Origin: Anaeramoeba flamelloides
Taxonomy: Eukaryota; Metamonada; Anaeramoebidae
NCBI GenBank assembly: GCA_027625915.1
Contig: JANTQA010000032.1
Span: 4,774,001-4,838,000 of the forward strand
Direction: 5' to 3'
Length of the DNA: 64,000 bases
A program made the translations under genes and the position numbers. Positions 1 through 11,473 of the stretch are shown here, piece after piece. Each line of letters begins with the position of its first letter. Position 1 is the stretch's first letter. The notes beneath the pieces are model-generated. The model ran no database searches and was not told the DNA's origin. It was given only the letters and a program-made list of their open reading frames with translations.

Positions 1-342
1 TTTGTTTAGCAATTCTTGACAATGTAATTAATTCTTGACCAAAAAAAACAAATAAATGGAGATCTTTTCTCTTCTTATTTTTATTTTTTTTTTTTTTTAT
101 TTGTTTTTCTTTTAATTTCTTAAATTTAACTTTTTTTATTTGCTTAATTCAATTTTATGCTGTATGAATAGGAATGGGCACCATCTGTAAGAATTATTCA
201 AGTCCTCGAAGAAATCGTTGAAGTATTCAAACACCCAAATGTCGATCACCCAGCTCAACCACAAATTGCTGTTCAATACAAAGACAACAGATCTGCTTTT
301 AACAAGGAAGCTAAAAACTTTACCAAAAAATATGCAAAATAA
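1..342 (+). CDS. Ubiquitin-conjugating enzyme (E2), C-terminal part
   Basis: Partial gene cut by the window start. Exons are <1-23 and 172-342, separated by a 148-bp phase-0 intron (gtaatt...atag). The spliced product reads CLAILDN then EWAPSVRIIQVL and ends ...NFTKKYAK. The first complete codon (3-5, TGT) aligns with the catalytic cysteine of E2 enzymes, which takes activated ubiquitin or a ubiquitin-like protein as a thioester and passes it on with an E3. The Cys-to-Trp spacing and the YK..R..N..A...T.KYA tail resemble the UBC4/5 (UBE2D) group. A PAQ motif recalls UBC9, but UBC9's extra acidic loop before the Trp is absent, and the tail also resembles UBE2L3. E2 identity is firm; the subfamily is open. 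The remaining N-terminal part of the fold lies outside the window. Confidence 0.88.
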
Positions 343-2542
343 ATAACTTTATTAACAACTTTACACTTCTTTCCTTTTTGTGGTGTGGAACAAGATCAGC
401 TTTGGTTAACTGGACACTAATAAGAACAAAAATTTAAAATTTATTATTGAAACTTGAACATTTTTTTTTTTTTATTCTTTAATTTTAATTCACATCCTGA
501 AACACGAAAATAATACTAAATAGTGCTCAATCAATTCATTTTTATTTTTTTAAACATTTTACTTTTTTTTTTTTATTGATTTCGTTGTGAAAAATAATTT
601 TTTATTTTTTCGATCTTTTAGTGATTTTGTCAAACTATTGTTATCATTGTTAAGACTTAATTTTTTTTTCGTTTTTAATTCAGTAATTTTTAAAACTCGT
701 TATTAGAGAAAAAAAAGTTTTTTTTGGTAAAATAATTTGAATCAATTAAAAAAGGAATTTGATTTGAACATTGATTTGTTTGTATGTTTGTATTTGTTGA
801 CTAATAACATTCGTTACTATTTGTTGCAATATAAATGGACCAAAATTTTCATTCAGCTTTCCAAAAAAAGATTTTTTAAACGATTTTAAATTTAAAATTT
901 TTAATTCTAAAAAATCAGATTAAATTATTCATTTCTGTCTTTTAGAATTGGAGATTTTGATGATTTGTTCTAAATCTTGGAATGTGATTATTTTGCAAAG
1001 TTGAATGAAAATTTTGATCTTTTTATTTTAAAATTAGCAGCAATGGGATTGTTAACTATATAAAAATCTTGGAGATAATTAAATAATAAAATCCAAAAAA
1101 TTTTACCACATCTTGAAATTCACAATAAAAGTAAAAAGTATGAGAAATACAGAATCAAAAATAAATTTAAGCTATAATCGGAAATGAATTAATTTTTTTA
1201 AAAAGTTTTTCCTATTTTTATCTTATTTTTAAAAAAGTCAAAAATCTAACATATTTCTGAATTATTTAAATTTTTTTTTTTTTATATGAAAGAAGAAACT
1301 AACCTTATTATCTGTAAAGAAAGTTTACAAAATCAACTTTAATTATATAATCATTAACTTATAAAATATCAAATATACAAAATATATATTATTAGAATAT
1401 TTGAAAAAAATTTTCTTCAAACATTTTTTTTTACACATTACTTTTGAGTTTATGGAACTGAAAATTAAGAACACAAATTTAGATAAAGAACAAACTACTC
1501 AAATCATGTATTATCTTACTTTGTGATTACTACCTTAATATTATTAAAATTATATCTCAACAATAAGACGATATTTTCAAACAAGAGTTACAATTTTTTT
1601 TTTTTTTTTATGTTAATATCTTTGTTAAACTCGCCTCAAATAGAAATATTTAAATAAAAAAAAATTGTAAAAAATAATTTATGAATTCCTCATAACAATT
1701 TAATTTATTTGTTGTAAATACATTTTCGAAATAAAATTGATCTAATTTTCTGATCTTGATTTTATATGATATTTTTCAAAGTTTGAAAATTAATAATCAT
1801 TTTTTTTTTATTAAATATTATAAAAATAATTATAAGAAGGGTTTAATCTTGATTAAAATTTATAATAGAATGTTTAAATTTACTATATTTTATTGTTTTT
1901 TAAATTTTTTGTTTCTTTATAATTGCCTACATATAATTTTCAAATTGATCATACCCTGTTTTCCCCAATAATCGATAATTGTTTTTTTCATTTTTTAGAA
2001 ATAGTTTGATCAATATATTTTAAAATAAAAACCATTTGTACTGATTCAATAAATATTAACATTAAACTTAATTTTATATTACCAATTTAGAAAAATTTTC
2101 ACTAAGAAAAGGGGATTTTTTAGGATGTGCGAAAAAAAATCCCACTTTTAAGATATTACCCTAAAAGTAAAAACATTAAAAAATTGAGAAAAATGTTTAT
2201 TTTAATAAATTAAGAATATCCCATGTATTCTTTCTTTATTAACAGAAACATTTTTTTTGAAATTCAAAATAAAAATTATAGAGTTGTTAATGAGGCAATT
2301 GATGTATTGATCCTAATTTTGTTATTTTTTCTTTATATAATATTCTAAAAGAAGTTGGTATTATCTATCAAAACTAACATTTACCACAACCCCATTATTC
2401 AATTTATGAATAAACAAGCCCACAATTTTACGAATTAATAATTTATACTTTTTTTTTTATTTCTGAATCTTTAACTAAAAACTGAATCAAATGAAATATA
2501 ACTACTGAAAAGTCAAATTCAGAAAAAAAATAATAAAACTTC
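343..2542. other. AT-rich intergenic region, nothing recognised
   Basis: Downstream of the E2 gene. It holds homopolymer T and A runs and no reading frame with plausible protein composition; the 71-codon frame at 1756-1971 is Phe/Tyr/Ile-rich translation of AT noise. The first 100 bases or so probably carry the E2 3' UTR. Confidence 0.6.
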
Positions 2543-2801
2543 TTGTGAAAAAAAGTTAAATACAATTTTTAAGCTAAAACCAAATTGAAAGAGAAAATAA
2601 ACCCAACTAAAAGAAGAAACAAATTAACTTCAAAAAATTATTCAAATTGAAATTATCAGTCAATAGAACAGACACAATTTATATCTACTTTTCAATCAAA
2701 AGAAAAGTGTGGTTTTGGATCTCAGAAAATAGTCAATTTTTTCAACAAATTTTTTAATAATAAATCAATCAAAGAAAAATCCATACCCAAAGATATTATT
2801 A

Positions 2802-3000
2802 CAGTCAGTTTCACTTTTAAGACACAAACTTTCAACGAAATTTAAGACACAAAAAAAAACTCAAATTAAAGCACAGAATTCAAATTCTAGTAAAAATAAA
2901 TTGTAAAAAAAAAAAAATTCCAAATTTTGTGCCTTAATTTTAGATTTTTTTGTGCCTTAAATTTCGTTGAAAGTTTGTGCCTTAAAAGTGAAACTGACTG
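2802..3000. mobile_element. Family A palindromic MITE, copy 1
   Basis: A 199-bp element flanked by TA on both sides (2800-2801 and 3001-3002). Its ends read CAGTCAGTTTCACTTTTAAG and the reverse complement, and the two arms mirror each other for about 80 bp, so it can fold into one long hairpin. The CAGT start and TA duplication fit Tc1/mariner mobilisation. It is inserted in family D copy 1: removing it restores the ATTA-AAAA context seen in other D copies. Confidence 0.88.
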
Positions 3001-3123
3001 TAAAAAAATTGTTATTGCCTTGAAGACTTCATTTTGTGTTTGATGATTTATTTTTTCTTTCATTAATCGAACTTTCTTTTCATAATCATTTCAGTTAAGG
3101 TTTCCAAATTAAAAAATTGTCTA

Positions 3124-4367
3124 CACATGACAACAAAAAAGTGTGGAATTTCTGTCTATTTTTGAATGAATTTTTAATGAAAATAAAATAAAATTGTAAT
3201 GAATTTTGAAGGAAATTTTTATATGGAAAATAAATGAAAAATAAATGAAAATTAGACAGCTATTTTTTTTATTTATAGAGATAAGAACCAACAGAAAATA
3301 GAATGTCCTAATTAGGAATAAATAAAGATTTTGTAAAAAATAAGGATTTGTTAAATCCCCAAGCTAAACATTATGGATTTTCTTTCTTCTACTTTTTTTA
3401 TTTTTTTCTTTTTTTTTTCTGCTTCTTCTTATGATTTTTTATTCTTGTTCTTTACCTTTTTCTTCTACAAATTCGACTTTCACATTTCGGATTTTTCGTT
3501 ATTATCTTCTTCTTATTGGTTTATTAATCATCATCTTCTTCTTGTACTGACTCTTTAATTCATACTCTATTTTCTTTTTTTAGATTTGTTTTTTTTATTG
3601 TTATTTTTCAGCTTCTTGTTAAACTATCTTTAGAACTCTTCTATATAATAATAAAAATAATTAACAAATAAAAGAAAAGAAAAAAAAATTAAATTAAAAC
3701 TAAAATAAAAGAAAATAAAAGTAAAGTAACAAAAGTAAACTCATTAATGTAAAAGAAGAAAAAATGAAAAAAACTATTACAGTCGGTTTCACTTTTAAGG
3801 CAAAAACGTTCAACTAAAATTAAGGCACAAAAAAAATCTCAAATTAAGGCACAAAATTTTGGATTCTAGTAAAATAATTTGTAAAAATTAAAAATTCCAA
3901 ATTTTGTGCCTTAATTTGAAATTTTTTTGTGCCTTAAATTTCGTTGAAAGTTTGTGCCTTAAAAGTGAAACTGACTGTAAAATTTTTAATAATTATGGAA
4001 GGCAATAAAAAATTAATAAGAAACCCAAAAAAAAACCTTTTAAAGACTTTTAGGCCACTTCTGTCAAATTTTTGATATGAATAAAATATGTTTTCTAAGA
4101 TTTTAAATTTTATTATGAATTGAATTGTTTAAAAAAATCATATTTTATTAGCTTAAAATTTCATTTTTTAAAAAATAATGAAATTAAATGAAAATTAAAT
4201 GAATTTTTGAAGAACTCTTCAAAAAAATTCAGATAATTTTCATTTTATTTTTTCGAATGAATTTTAGATGAAATTTTATTGAAATTTCAAATCAAAAAAA
4301 CTTTTTATGAAATTGTATGAAAATTAAATGAATTTTCATGGATTTCATATATTTTTGTTGGCATGTG
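3124..4367. mobile_element. Family M element, about 1.24 kb
   Basis: Inverted ends CACATGACAACAAAAAA (left) and its near match at the right (CACATGCCAACAAAAAT read inward), flanked by TA at 3122-3123 and 4368-4369. It interrupts the right inverted repeat of family D copy 1 and itself contains family A copy 2. The interior is full of AAATGAAAATTAAATGAA-like words. The Phe-rich 61-codon frame at 3373-3558 within it does not look like a protein. Confidence 0.72.
3780..3977. mobile_element. Family A palindromic MITE, copy 2
   Basis: A 198-bp copy with TA at 3778-3779 and 3978-3979. Both arms match copy 1, with a few differences such as CGG for CAG near the left end. It is nested in the family M element. 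Confidence 0.87.
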
Positions 4368-4399
4368 TAAGGCTTTTTTCCTGTTTCACTTTTTTATCC

Positions 4400-5008
4400 T
4401 TAGCTGTATTTCTAGAACTTCTTGGTATTTGAATTAGAAATGGGAAACAATTTTCACTTCTGTCTAATTATTTATTTTCCAAAAAAATTTTTTCAAGAAG
4501 AATGCTACAATTAATTATTCTATTTGTAAAAAACTAAATTAAAAAATGAAGCAATAATTTTTGCTCTTTATTAATTCAAATACCAATATTGTTAAAAATT
4601 TTCACTTCATTTTCTTCTTTCTTTTTCAAATAGAGTTTAGAAATTTTACTTACTTCTTAAAGAACTCTATTTACACACAAAAAAATTTAAAAATCATTTT
4701 TGTAATCTGTAATTAGGAAAATTAGAATCGTTTGGAAAAAATATTTCACCGTTTCAAAATTCACTAATTTTCGGTTGTTCCACTCATTGTAAAGGTTGAT
4801 CTGATTAGAAAAATCTGAAAAAAGAAAAACCAACTTTAATTAGGAGAATAATTTTCTGTGTTCAATACCAACAACAGTTTTTTTTCAAAGAACAAAACTT
4901 TGTTGGCAAACTAGAAAGTAAAAAAAAATTGAAAAAAATTTACTTATTTTTTCCTGTTTTAGATTTTTTCTTATTTTCATATTTTACTGTTTTTCAAATC
5001 TAACCTTG
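4400..5008. other. Upstream region of the HGSNAT-like gene
   Basis: AT-rich, no reading frame. It includes TTTTCACTTCATTTTC words that recur near 28.8, 31.5 and 32.2 kb. The last 100 bp before the ATG are T-rich and presumably hold the promoter and 5' UTR; no specific element can be named. Confidence 0.45.
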
Positions 5009-6703
5009 ATGAGCACAAACGAACACAAATCACTTTTACCAAAAAACAAGAACAAATCCACAAAAGCAACGTATCGGCTAATCTCTGTGGATGTATTGCG
5101 GGGTATGTTTTTATTTATTATGACCTTTGTGAATAATTCTGGTGACAAATGGACCGATCATGGGCCATGGAACGGGTACCACTTAGCCGACGTTGTGATG
5201 CCAGGGTTTCTTTTCACTGTTGGCTTTTCGATTGTTTTGTCCTTTACAAGGTTGCTTTCAAGAGATGTGCCACGGAAGCAATTAGTTAAAAAGGCATTGA
5301 TCCGTACCTTGAAGCTAATTGGGCTGGGTCTATTTTTAGCTGGCCACATCCCTTATTATGATTTCAAGACTCTGCGTCTTCCAGGCGTCCTTCAAAGGAT
5401 TGCGATTGCTTACCTAATTGGATCACTAACTGTTTTGTTTCTGCCTGTGTTTCACTTTGAATGGTTTTCACATACAAAAAACCATTTTTTGCTTCACTTG
5501 AGAGTGCTATGCCAATACTCCCTTTGGTGGGCCACTGGGATCAGCATCCAAATTATTTACTTGTGTGTAACCTTCCTGTCCAAGGTCGACGGCTGCAAAA
5601 GGGGCTCGATCGAGGCTGATTGCAATGTTGCTGCACACATCGATCGAGCAATTTTGACGACAAACCACATGTATTCAAGACCAACATGCCTTGAATTAAA
5701 GAAGAACCCTTGTAAATTTTTTGATCCCGAGGGAATCTTTACAACGGTGTTTGGCGCACCGGGCTCTGTCTTTTTTGGGATCTATTTTGGAATACTCTGG
5801 GTTCATGCACTAAACGGTAATTTAAGCCCAAGAACAAAAAAATTATCTTCACAGTCAGATTCAATTTTAAATTCCTCTTCACCCTCTTCATCGTTTTCTT
5901 CAGACAACGAAAGTGATCTCAACAGTAACAATAAGAAAACATCCATTCAAGACAAAGGATCGAAAAAGAAGAACCAAAACATGGAATTAAATAATTCATT
6001 TTCAGACCAAAATAGATCACGATCTGGTCACTCGAGTGACACGAACACTTCAAACAAGATGGAAAAAAAAAAATACTTTTCAGATTCCGAAAACAATGAT
6101 ACCTCTGGTGGGACACAGACTTACAAGAAATCGGTTTTTCAAACGTTGTCGACATCTCTGGATGTATTAAATTTAAATTTTAAGTATGAAAACGTCAGAA
6201 ATTCAGCTAAAGACTTGATTTCGCATTGGTCGATCGTCTCCTTGCTTTGTTTAATATTCGGGATAATACTTCATTTCACCGTTTTCCCAATCAACAAAAA
6301 TCTCTATTCGACATCTTACATTAGTTTAAATGTTGGAATTTCTGGTAGCGTGCTGTGCATGCTCTATTTGGGGATCGAATACTTTTGGAAATCACGCCAC
6401 CAAAATGAACCAAATAAAAGACCCACCTGGGCTTTGCCCTTTGCTTCGCTTGGAATGAATTCAATATTCGTGTTCATCGCAGATCCAATGCTTCAAATTT
6501 CCTTAGGCATCAGGGGCGGCGATTGGGCTTATTTCTTTTATGGTGACCAAAAAAATTCTTTAAATACACTAATCTGGAAGCATCTGTTTTTAAGTTGGAT
6601 GAGCGAAAATGTCGCTAAAATAATCTGGGGGCTATGTGATTCCATTACCTTTTCAATTATAACAACAATTTTATATAAGAAAAAGATCTTTTTTAAAGTT
6701 TAA
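5009..6703 (+). CDS. HGSNAT: Heparan-alpha-glucosaminide N-acetyltransferase-like membrane enzyme
   Basis: A single-exon gene of 564 residues. The open frame extends one codon upstream as TTG, but the ATG at 5009 is the start. The family transfers acetyl from acetyl-CoA across the lysosomal membrane to terminal glucosamine of heparan sulfate; bacterial and protist relatives have untested substrates. Family marks: RLISVDVLRGM near residue 23, HGPWNGYHLADVVMPGFLF at 51-69 (His51 aligns with the catalytic His of human HGSNAT), LPGVLQRIAIAYL near 125, FDPEGIFTTVFG near 235, PINKNLYSTSYISL near 430, MNSIFVF near 485, and a C-terminus [10 protein letters not shown] that matches the human ending almost residue for residue. 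About eleven hydrophobic segments are expected. Residues about 270-390 form a Ser/Asn/Lys-rich insert between membrane segments, absent from the human protein. The gene is visibly richer in GC than its flanks. Confidence 0.93.
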   Translation: MSTNEHKSLLPKNKNKSTKATYRLISVDVLRGMFLFIMTFVNNSGDKWTDHGPWNGYHLADVVMPGFLFTVGFSIVLSFTRLLSRDVPRKQLVKKALIRTLKLIGLGLFLAGHIPYYDFKTLRLPGVLQRIAIAYLIGSLTVLFLPVFHFEWFSHTKNHFLLHLRVLCQYSLWWATGISIQIIYLCVTFLSKVDGCKRGSIEADCNVAAHIDRAILTTNHMYSRPTCLELKKNPCKFFDPEGIFTTVFGAPGSVFFGIYFGILWVHALNGNLSPRTKKLSSQSDSILNSSSPSSSFSSDNESDLNSNNKKTSIQDKGSKKKNQNMELNNSFSDQNRSRSGHSSDTNTSNKMEKKKYFSDSENNDTSGGTQTYKKSVFQTLSTSLDVLNLNFKYENVRNSAKDLISHWSIVSLLCLIFGIILHFTVFPINKNLYSTSYISLNVGISGSVLCMLYLGIEYFWKSRHQNEPNKRPTWALPFASLGMNSIFVFIADPMLQISLGIRGGDWAYFFYGDQKNSLNTLIWKHLFLSWMSENVAKIIWGLCDSITFSIITTILYKKKIFFKV

Positions 6704-7310
6704 AACAAAAATTGAAAACGTGTACAGTAGAAATTCGAGAAAAGTATCAACAACAGAAGATATCATTTTAACAATTCTTCAATTAACAAATTCCATTTTC
6801 AATTTGATTTTGCAATTTTTTAATTTTCTTTAATTATCGATTTAGAATTTTGAATCAAAAAAATTACTCCTTAACTTCATGTTTTTTTGAGTATCTATTA
6901 AATGATAACGTACTTTTTGAAAAAAGGAAAAACTTTTTAAAAAAAAGAAACCAAAAAAATAAGTGATAATTTTATTTTTTGCTTTTTATTTTTTTTAAGA
7001 TCGAAATATTTTTTTTTATTTTTTTATTTTTTTTTATTAATGAAGAGAGCGAGTAAAAAAAGTTTACCTGTTTGAGGTTAGGTTTTTTTTAATTTGAGAA
7101 ATTAAACCAAAAATTTATTTAATTTTCGTTTTATTTTTTAAAGTAAAAAAAACTGAGGAACTTCACAAATAAAATAGAAAAACTCAAAAAAACGTCACAT
7201 AAGGCTTTTTTTTAATTTTTGAAATAAAAAGAAAATTTAAGAAATTACAAGTTCATTTCTAAAATTAAAAAATAATCACTGTTATCTTTTCCAGAATTCA
7301 AAAGAATTAA
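6704..7310. repeat. Intergenic region with a family O-like repeat
   Basis: The stretch from about 7020 to 7305 resembles the repeats at 43.6-44.1 and 50.7-50.9 kb: GTTAGGTTTTTTTTAATTT, then AAAACTCAAAAAAACGTC, then TTTTCCAGAATTCAAAAGAAT. Edges are not resolved. The first 300 bp are the 3' flank of the acetyltransferase gene. Confidence 0.5.
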
Positions 7311-7502
7311 GTGAAATATTGGATTGTATACTATAAAACAGAATACACCAAGAAAAGCTTGGTATTCTATGACACACTATGTACTCTATGGCATCTTAAG
7401 GAACTTTTTGATATCATTAATTTGGAAGAGGGATTTTTCTTAATTGAGTATGAGACTGAACATACTAATTCTCTCAAGAATCACACCCATATAATAAATT
7501 AA
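7311..7502 (+). other. Short open frame of uncertain status
   Basis: 63 codons starting with GTG, YWIVYYKTEYTKKSLVFYD... to ...ETEHTNSLKNHTHIIN. Composition is more protein-like and less AT-rich than the surroundings, but there is no ATG, no recognisable domain and no clear splice partner. It directly follows a CCAGAATTCAAAAGAAT repeat end, so it may be a relic carried by a repeat, or an exon of an unrecognised gene. Confidence 0.2.
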
Positions 7503-7555
7503 AATAGATTTTGTTGCTAATATGAAAAAAAAAAAAAAAAATGATCTTAGATTTA

Positions 7556-7754
7556 CAGTCAGTTCCACTTTTAAGGCACAAACTTTCAACAAAATTTAAG
7601 GCACAAAAAAAATCTCAAATGAAAAGCACATTTTTTGGAATTTTTTTTTTTACAATTAATTTTTACTAGAATTTGAATTTTGTGCCTTAATTTGAGATTT
7701 TTTTTGTGCCTTAAATTTCGTTGAAAGTTTGTGCCTTAAAAGTGAAACTGACTG
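7556..7754. mobile_element. Family A palindromic MITE, copy 3
   Basis: 199 bp, flanked by TA (7554-7555 and 7755-7756), with ends CAGTCAGTTCCACTTTTAAG and GTGAAACTGACTG. Both arms are intact. It differs from copy 1 at only a few positions, so the burst was recent relative to families D and M. Confidence 0.88.
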
Positions 7755-8494
7755 TACTTTAAAAATTCATTTAAATAATGAAAGTTTGTTGTTTAAACTT
7801 AGTGTATTTTTTAAAAACTTATTGGATAATCGTTGAAATGTCAAGATAAACAAGAAATTATCTCATAAAATAAACTACCCATTTTTATGATCTCCAATGA
7901 TTAATTATAGGGGTTTCTCTTGGGCTGTTAACAATATCTTGTGTTTTAATCAATAAATCTATTTATAAAAGAATTGTCAGTTGACTAATTTCAGAACCTT
8001 AATTACAAAGACTAAACAAAAACACCTTTAATAAGTATTTTGTACATAATTTGGTTATATAAATATTTTCATTTCTTTCCACATTTTAAATTTTGATGAA
8101 CTAAACCAAATTACTGACACATACAAATAGTGAATTAATTACCAAAAGTTAGATTACCACAAAATGAAGGCTTCGAACAAAATTTTAAATTGATTTTTAA
8201 AATAAGAAATTCAAAATGAGAAGACTGGTTATTTTTACTGAAAGGAAATGGTTATAAGACTTTGAATTTTAAAAATGGTATTTTCTTTCTCTCAAGTGAA
8301 AAAAAAAGTTTTCTAATTTAGTTTAATACAAGCTTTCGGAAAATAATTAAGATAATAATTTTTGGAAAAAATAAATAAAATATATTATCACATTACTAGA
8401 TTAGAATAAGAGTTTTTTAAAATAATTGATCTAAAAGACGATAATGTAACAAATGAGAAAAGATAAACTTTAAAAATAGTTTGTATAGTGTTTT

Positions 8495-9690
8495 ATGGAA
8501 GTAAGTAGAGTTTACCATTTTAATAAAAAAAAAAAATTGTGAAAAATTCAGTCAAAAATAATTTTTTAAATTAAATGAGGTTGTGAAAACTTTGGAACCA
8601 AACTATTATTCATAAATAGAATTGTGAGAAGAATAAAAGTAATTCAAAGTTGATATTATTAATTTATCTATTTTTTGAATATTGTTTTTTTATTAAATTT
8701 TGTCTGTATTAAATTAAACTCCCTACAAAAGAATGTTCATTTTAATACTTAAAATTAATCAATAGTACAAAAAAATAAAAGATACATGTGGAATTGAGTA
8801 TTTTAAACATTTTTTTTATTTACCAAACCAAAATAAAAAAAATAACTTTTCCAATAAAAAATTATTTAAATTGAAGAATAAAAAACAATTAAATTTGAAT
8901 TTATTTTTCAAGATTTATTATTATATTTTTATACTTAATTTAATTGAGAATTAATGTGAGAATACCATTAGTGTTTATCCAATAGCTATTTATTATTATA
9001 GATAAAGATTTTTTTTTTTTGCAAAGATCTTTCCAAAATTATTTTTTTCAATATTTTTATTAAACAAAGCCAAAACAAATTAAATATTTTCAAACATTAA
9101 AGAAAAGTAATTGAATTCTTGAAATAAAAAAAAAAACTATAAAAAATCCAATCCAAATAAAAAAGGAAAATTGGGAAAAAAATTAAATCAAATTAAGAAT
9201 TATTTTGAGTTTTCACAAATTGATTGATTATAAAGAATTTTAAAAACCAATAAAAACATATTCTATCTACCAAATTTTTTAGAAGAATTTAAAAGATATT
9301 GTATTTTCTTAATCGAAACTTGAATTAGATAAATAAAATTAGAATTGGAAATAAAATTACATTTTGATTATTCTTTCAAAATTGCAAGTATTTTTTTTTT
9401 CAACGATTTTAAGAAAAAAAGTATTTCCAAGAAGAATTAAAGTACAAAATATGAAAAAAAAAATAATTGTATCAACTATCACAAAAAATATCAAGAAATA
9501 ATTTATTTATTTATTTTTTCTTGTTCAATATTTCATGTAGTTAATTTCTATTTTTTTTTAATTGATATGTTGAAATATATTTGACTATAATTTCAGACAC
9601 TTCGATATTTTATTAAAATATTAATTTCTTTGATTAAAAAAAATATTTGAATCATCCAGTTTCTGGGAATAGTTCCTGAAAATTTGTAAA
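8495..9690. repeat. Family N repeat, copy 1
   Basis: It begins GGAAGTAAGTAGAGTTTACCATTTT and runs for about 1.2 kb in parallel with 28857-30100: shared blocks include AAGCCAAAACAAA, then TTTCAAA.ATTAAAG, then TTGAAAT followed by an A run. Non-coding. The right end is not located. Between 7757 and 8494 nothing is recognised. Confidence 0.5.
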
Positions 9691-9759
9691 ATACGTTTAA
9701 AACAATAAGGTATTATTGTATACCAATATGAAGCTTAACATTAAAATAGGCTGTTATTG

Positions 9760-9782
9760 GGCGCAAATTACATTAGTGCGCC
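9760..9782. other. GC-rich hairpin in AT-rich DNA
   Basis: GGCGCA (9760-9765), an 11-base loop, and TGCGCC (9777-9782) form a perfect 6-bp stem. Such a GC run is rare here. It lies in a tract resembling the left part of family F (CACATTAGTAACCCA near 47.6 kb). Function unknown. Confidence 0.35.
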
Positions 9783-10026
9783 ATGGTACAAATACCTATT
9801 AAAATAATAAGTCAGGGAATAATATTTGTTGATCTCATCAATTTAAAAATGATCCTTTGTCTTAATAAAAAGACCAAACAATTTCAGATTAAAAGCTACA
9901 TTTTGCCATATATTTAAATATTAAATGATAAATTTATCTACTCCATAGTTGCAAAACATATTTCATAAATTTGTTGTGAAATGTAGATTGATAACTAAAA
10001 TATTCAATTTTTTCTAAAAATATCTA

Positions 10027-10740
10027 AAAATCTTTTTCAAACAAAAGGGAAGACCTTTCAAATTATCAATATTATTGAATTTGATTGTTAATAAGATAAT
10101 TACTTATTGGTTATTTTAATTTTAATTTCATTTTTTCATTTATTTATTTTTTCATTTTTGGATATTGAAAAGTTGGAAAATGAAAAAACAAGATAAAAAT
10201 AATCAAATTTGGAAATAATCCACCAGAATAAAAATAGAAACAGTTTAAGTTTGGTTTCGTATTAGATAGATATGGAAATTAAGAAAAACCATTATTGGAT
10301 TGAAGTACAGAACAAAGAAAAAAAGAAAATCAAGAAAATAACAATTTGAAACAAAATACCCATATGAATTGCAGCTTTATATTGAATAGAGACTTTAAAG
10401 AAAAAAAGTTTCGATTGTTAAAGAGTTACCAATAAAATATAAAGCAAAGAGATTTTCCCGATTTCACCTTTTTCAAACGTTTTTATTGATTATATAATTT
10501 TTATCCAAATAATTTTCAAAACGAGATTTCTCATTTTTAATAAAAGGGCACATTAATTTTTAAAATATTGAATTTTAATTTTTATTATTCATTTTTTATG
10601 AGTTTTAAATATACAGTTTACTTTTTCTTTTATATTTTAAAGAGTTTCTTAGATTTTATAATGATACTAAAATTAAGTTGATTCAATTATCAATAATTCT
10701 TGAAATTTTCTATGCTATTTTATTTGAAAAAGGAGTTTCG
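10027..10740. mobile_element. Family E MITE, copy 1, about 0.71 kb
   Basis: Parallel over its length with 21511-22213: AAAGGG...ACCT.TCAAAT.ATCAAT near the left, GAAACAGTTTAAGTTTG in the middle, CTTGAAATTTTCT near the right. The ends are imperfect inverted repeats (AAATCTTTTTCAAACAAAAG against AAACTCCTTTTTCAAATAAAA) with TA on each side. No coding potential. Confidence 0.72.
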
Positions 10741-10769
10741 TATGATTTGATGCTATCAATATTTAAAAA

Positions 10770-11388
10770 TAATCTTTTGTATTGTTTAAAATCCCAACAA
10801 TTTTTGAAAAAAATCTACCCTTTGAGACATATTTAAAGGCTAAAGATTCAATTTTCAGACTCCAAAGTTGCAAAATATCCATCTTAAATTGGTGGCGAAA
10901 TGTATTTTAATTGCTAAAAAAATCAATTTTTCTAAATGATTAAATAATTTAGCGAATAAATTTTTTTTAACAAATTATTTCGTAAATAATAGAAATATAT
11001 TGATATTACAACTACCTTTATATCAAAGGGAAACAATATTAACCAGTCTTCGGGGTTTTTATTCCATTAATTATTGAGTTAATCTTTGATTGCTTAAAAC
11101 TTTAAAAAAATAGTTAGTTTTGAAAGTTCTAAATCTGAATTATTTGATACTGGAATACAATTTTTTACAAGTTTCTATTTTTAGATTTGAAAAGTAATTA
11201 AAAAAAAAATTTTAAAAATGAAATGTTTTAATTGTGATCTTTCATAAAAAATGAAATAAATCTATTGTTCAATAAGATTTATAATAGACTTTTTAGGAGA
11301 CATTTGAGCCATGTTGTACTAATACTATTTACACTCAATTACAACATACTTTGATTATAGAGAAATCTAGGGTGACTCTCATCCCTTA
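10770..11388. repeat. Family F repeat, copy 1
   Basis: Matches 47700-48292: CAAAGTTGCAAAATAT, GTTGTACTAATA, CTCAATTACAACATACTTTG and the end AATCTAGGGTGAC...ATCCCTTA. A weaker, partial copy of its left half precedes family E copy 1 (about 9700-10020). No inverted ends were identified. Confidence 0.6.
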
Positions 11389-11473
11389 AAGAAATATCTC
11401 TCCAAATTCATTTTTTTAAATAATTTCAATTTTAGAAAATTTCTTCATTGTTAAAAATTTCATTTCAATTAAT

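Larger units (their letters stand above)
2543..4399. mobile_element. Family D MITE, copy 1, split by nested insertions
   Basis: A family D element recognised by interior words shared with the copies near 31.6, 32.3, 44.4 and 60.5 kb, for example AAAGAAGAAAC.AATTAACTTC and GATCTCA.AAA.AGTCAATTTTTT. The left end (TGTGAAAAAAAGTTAAA) is near 2543. The right inverted repeat is interrupted near 3122 by a family M element and resumes after 4369 as CCTGTTTCACTTTTTTATCC. A family A element sits inside its interior at 2802-3000. It is the oldest layer of the stack. Confidence 0.75.

Noticed and set aside
1756-1971. 71-codon plus-strand open frame
   Set aside because: Composed of Phe, Ile, Tyr, Lys, Asn as expected from AT-rich DNA; no start context, domain or splice partner.
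3373-3558. Phe/Ser-rich 61-codon frame
   Set aside because: Lies inside the family M element and reads as T-rich repeat sequence.
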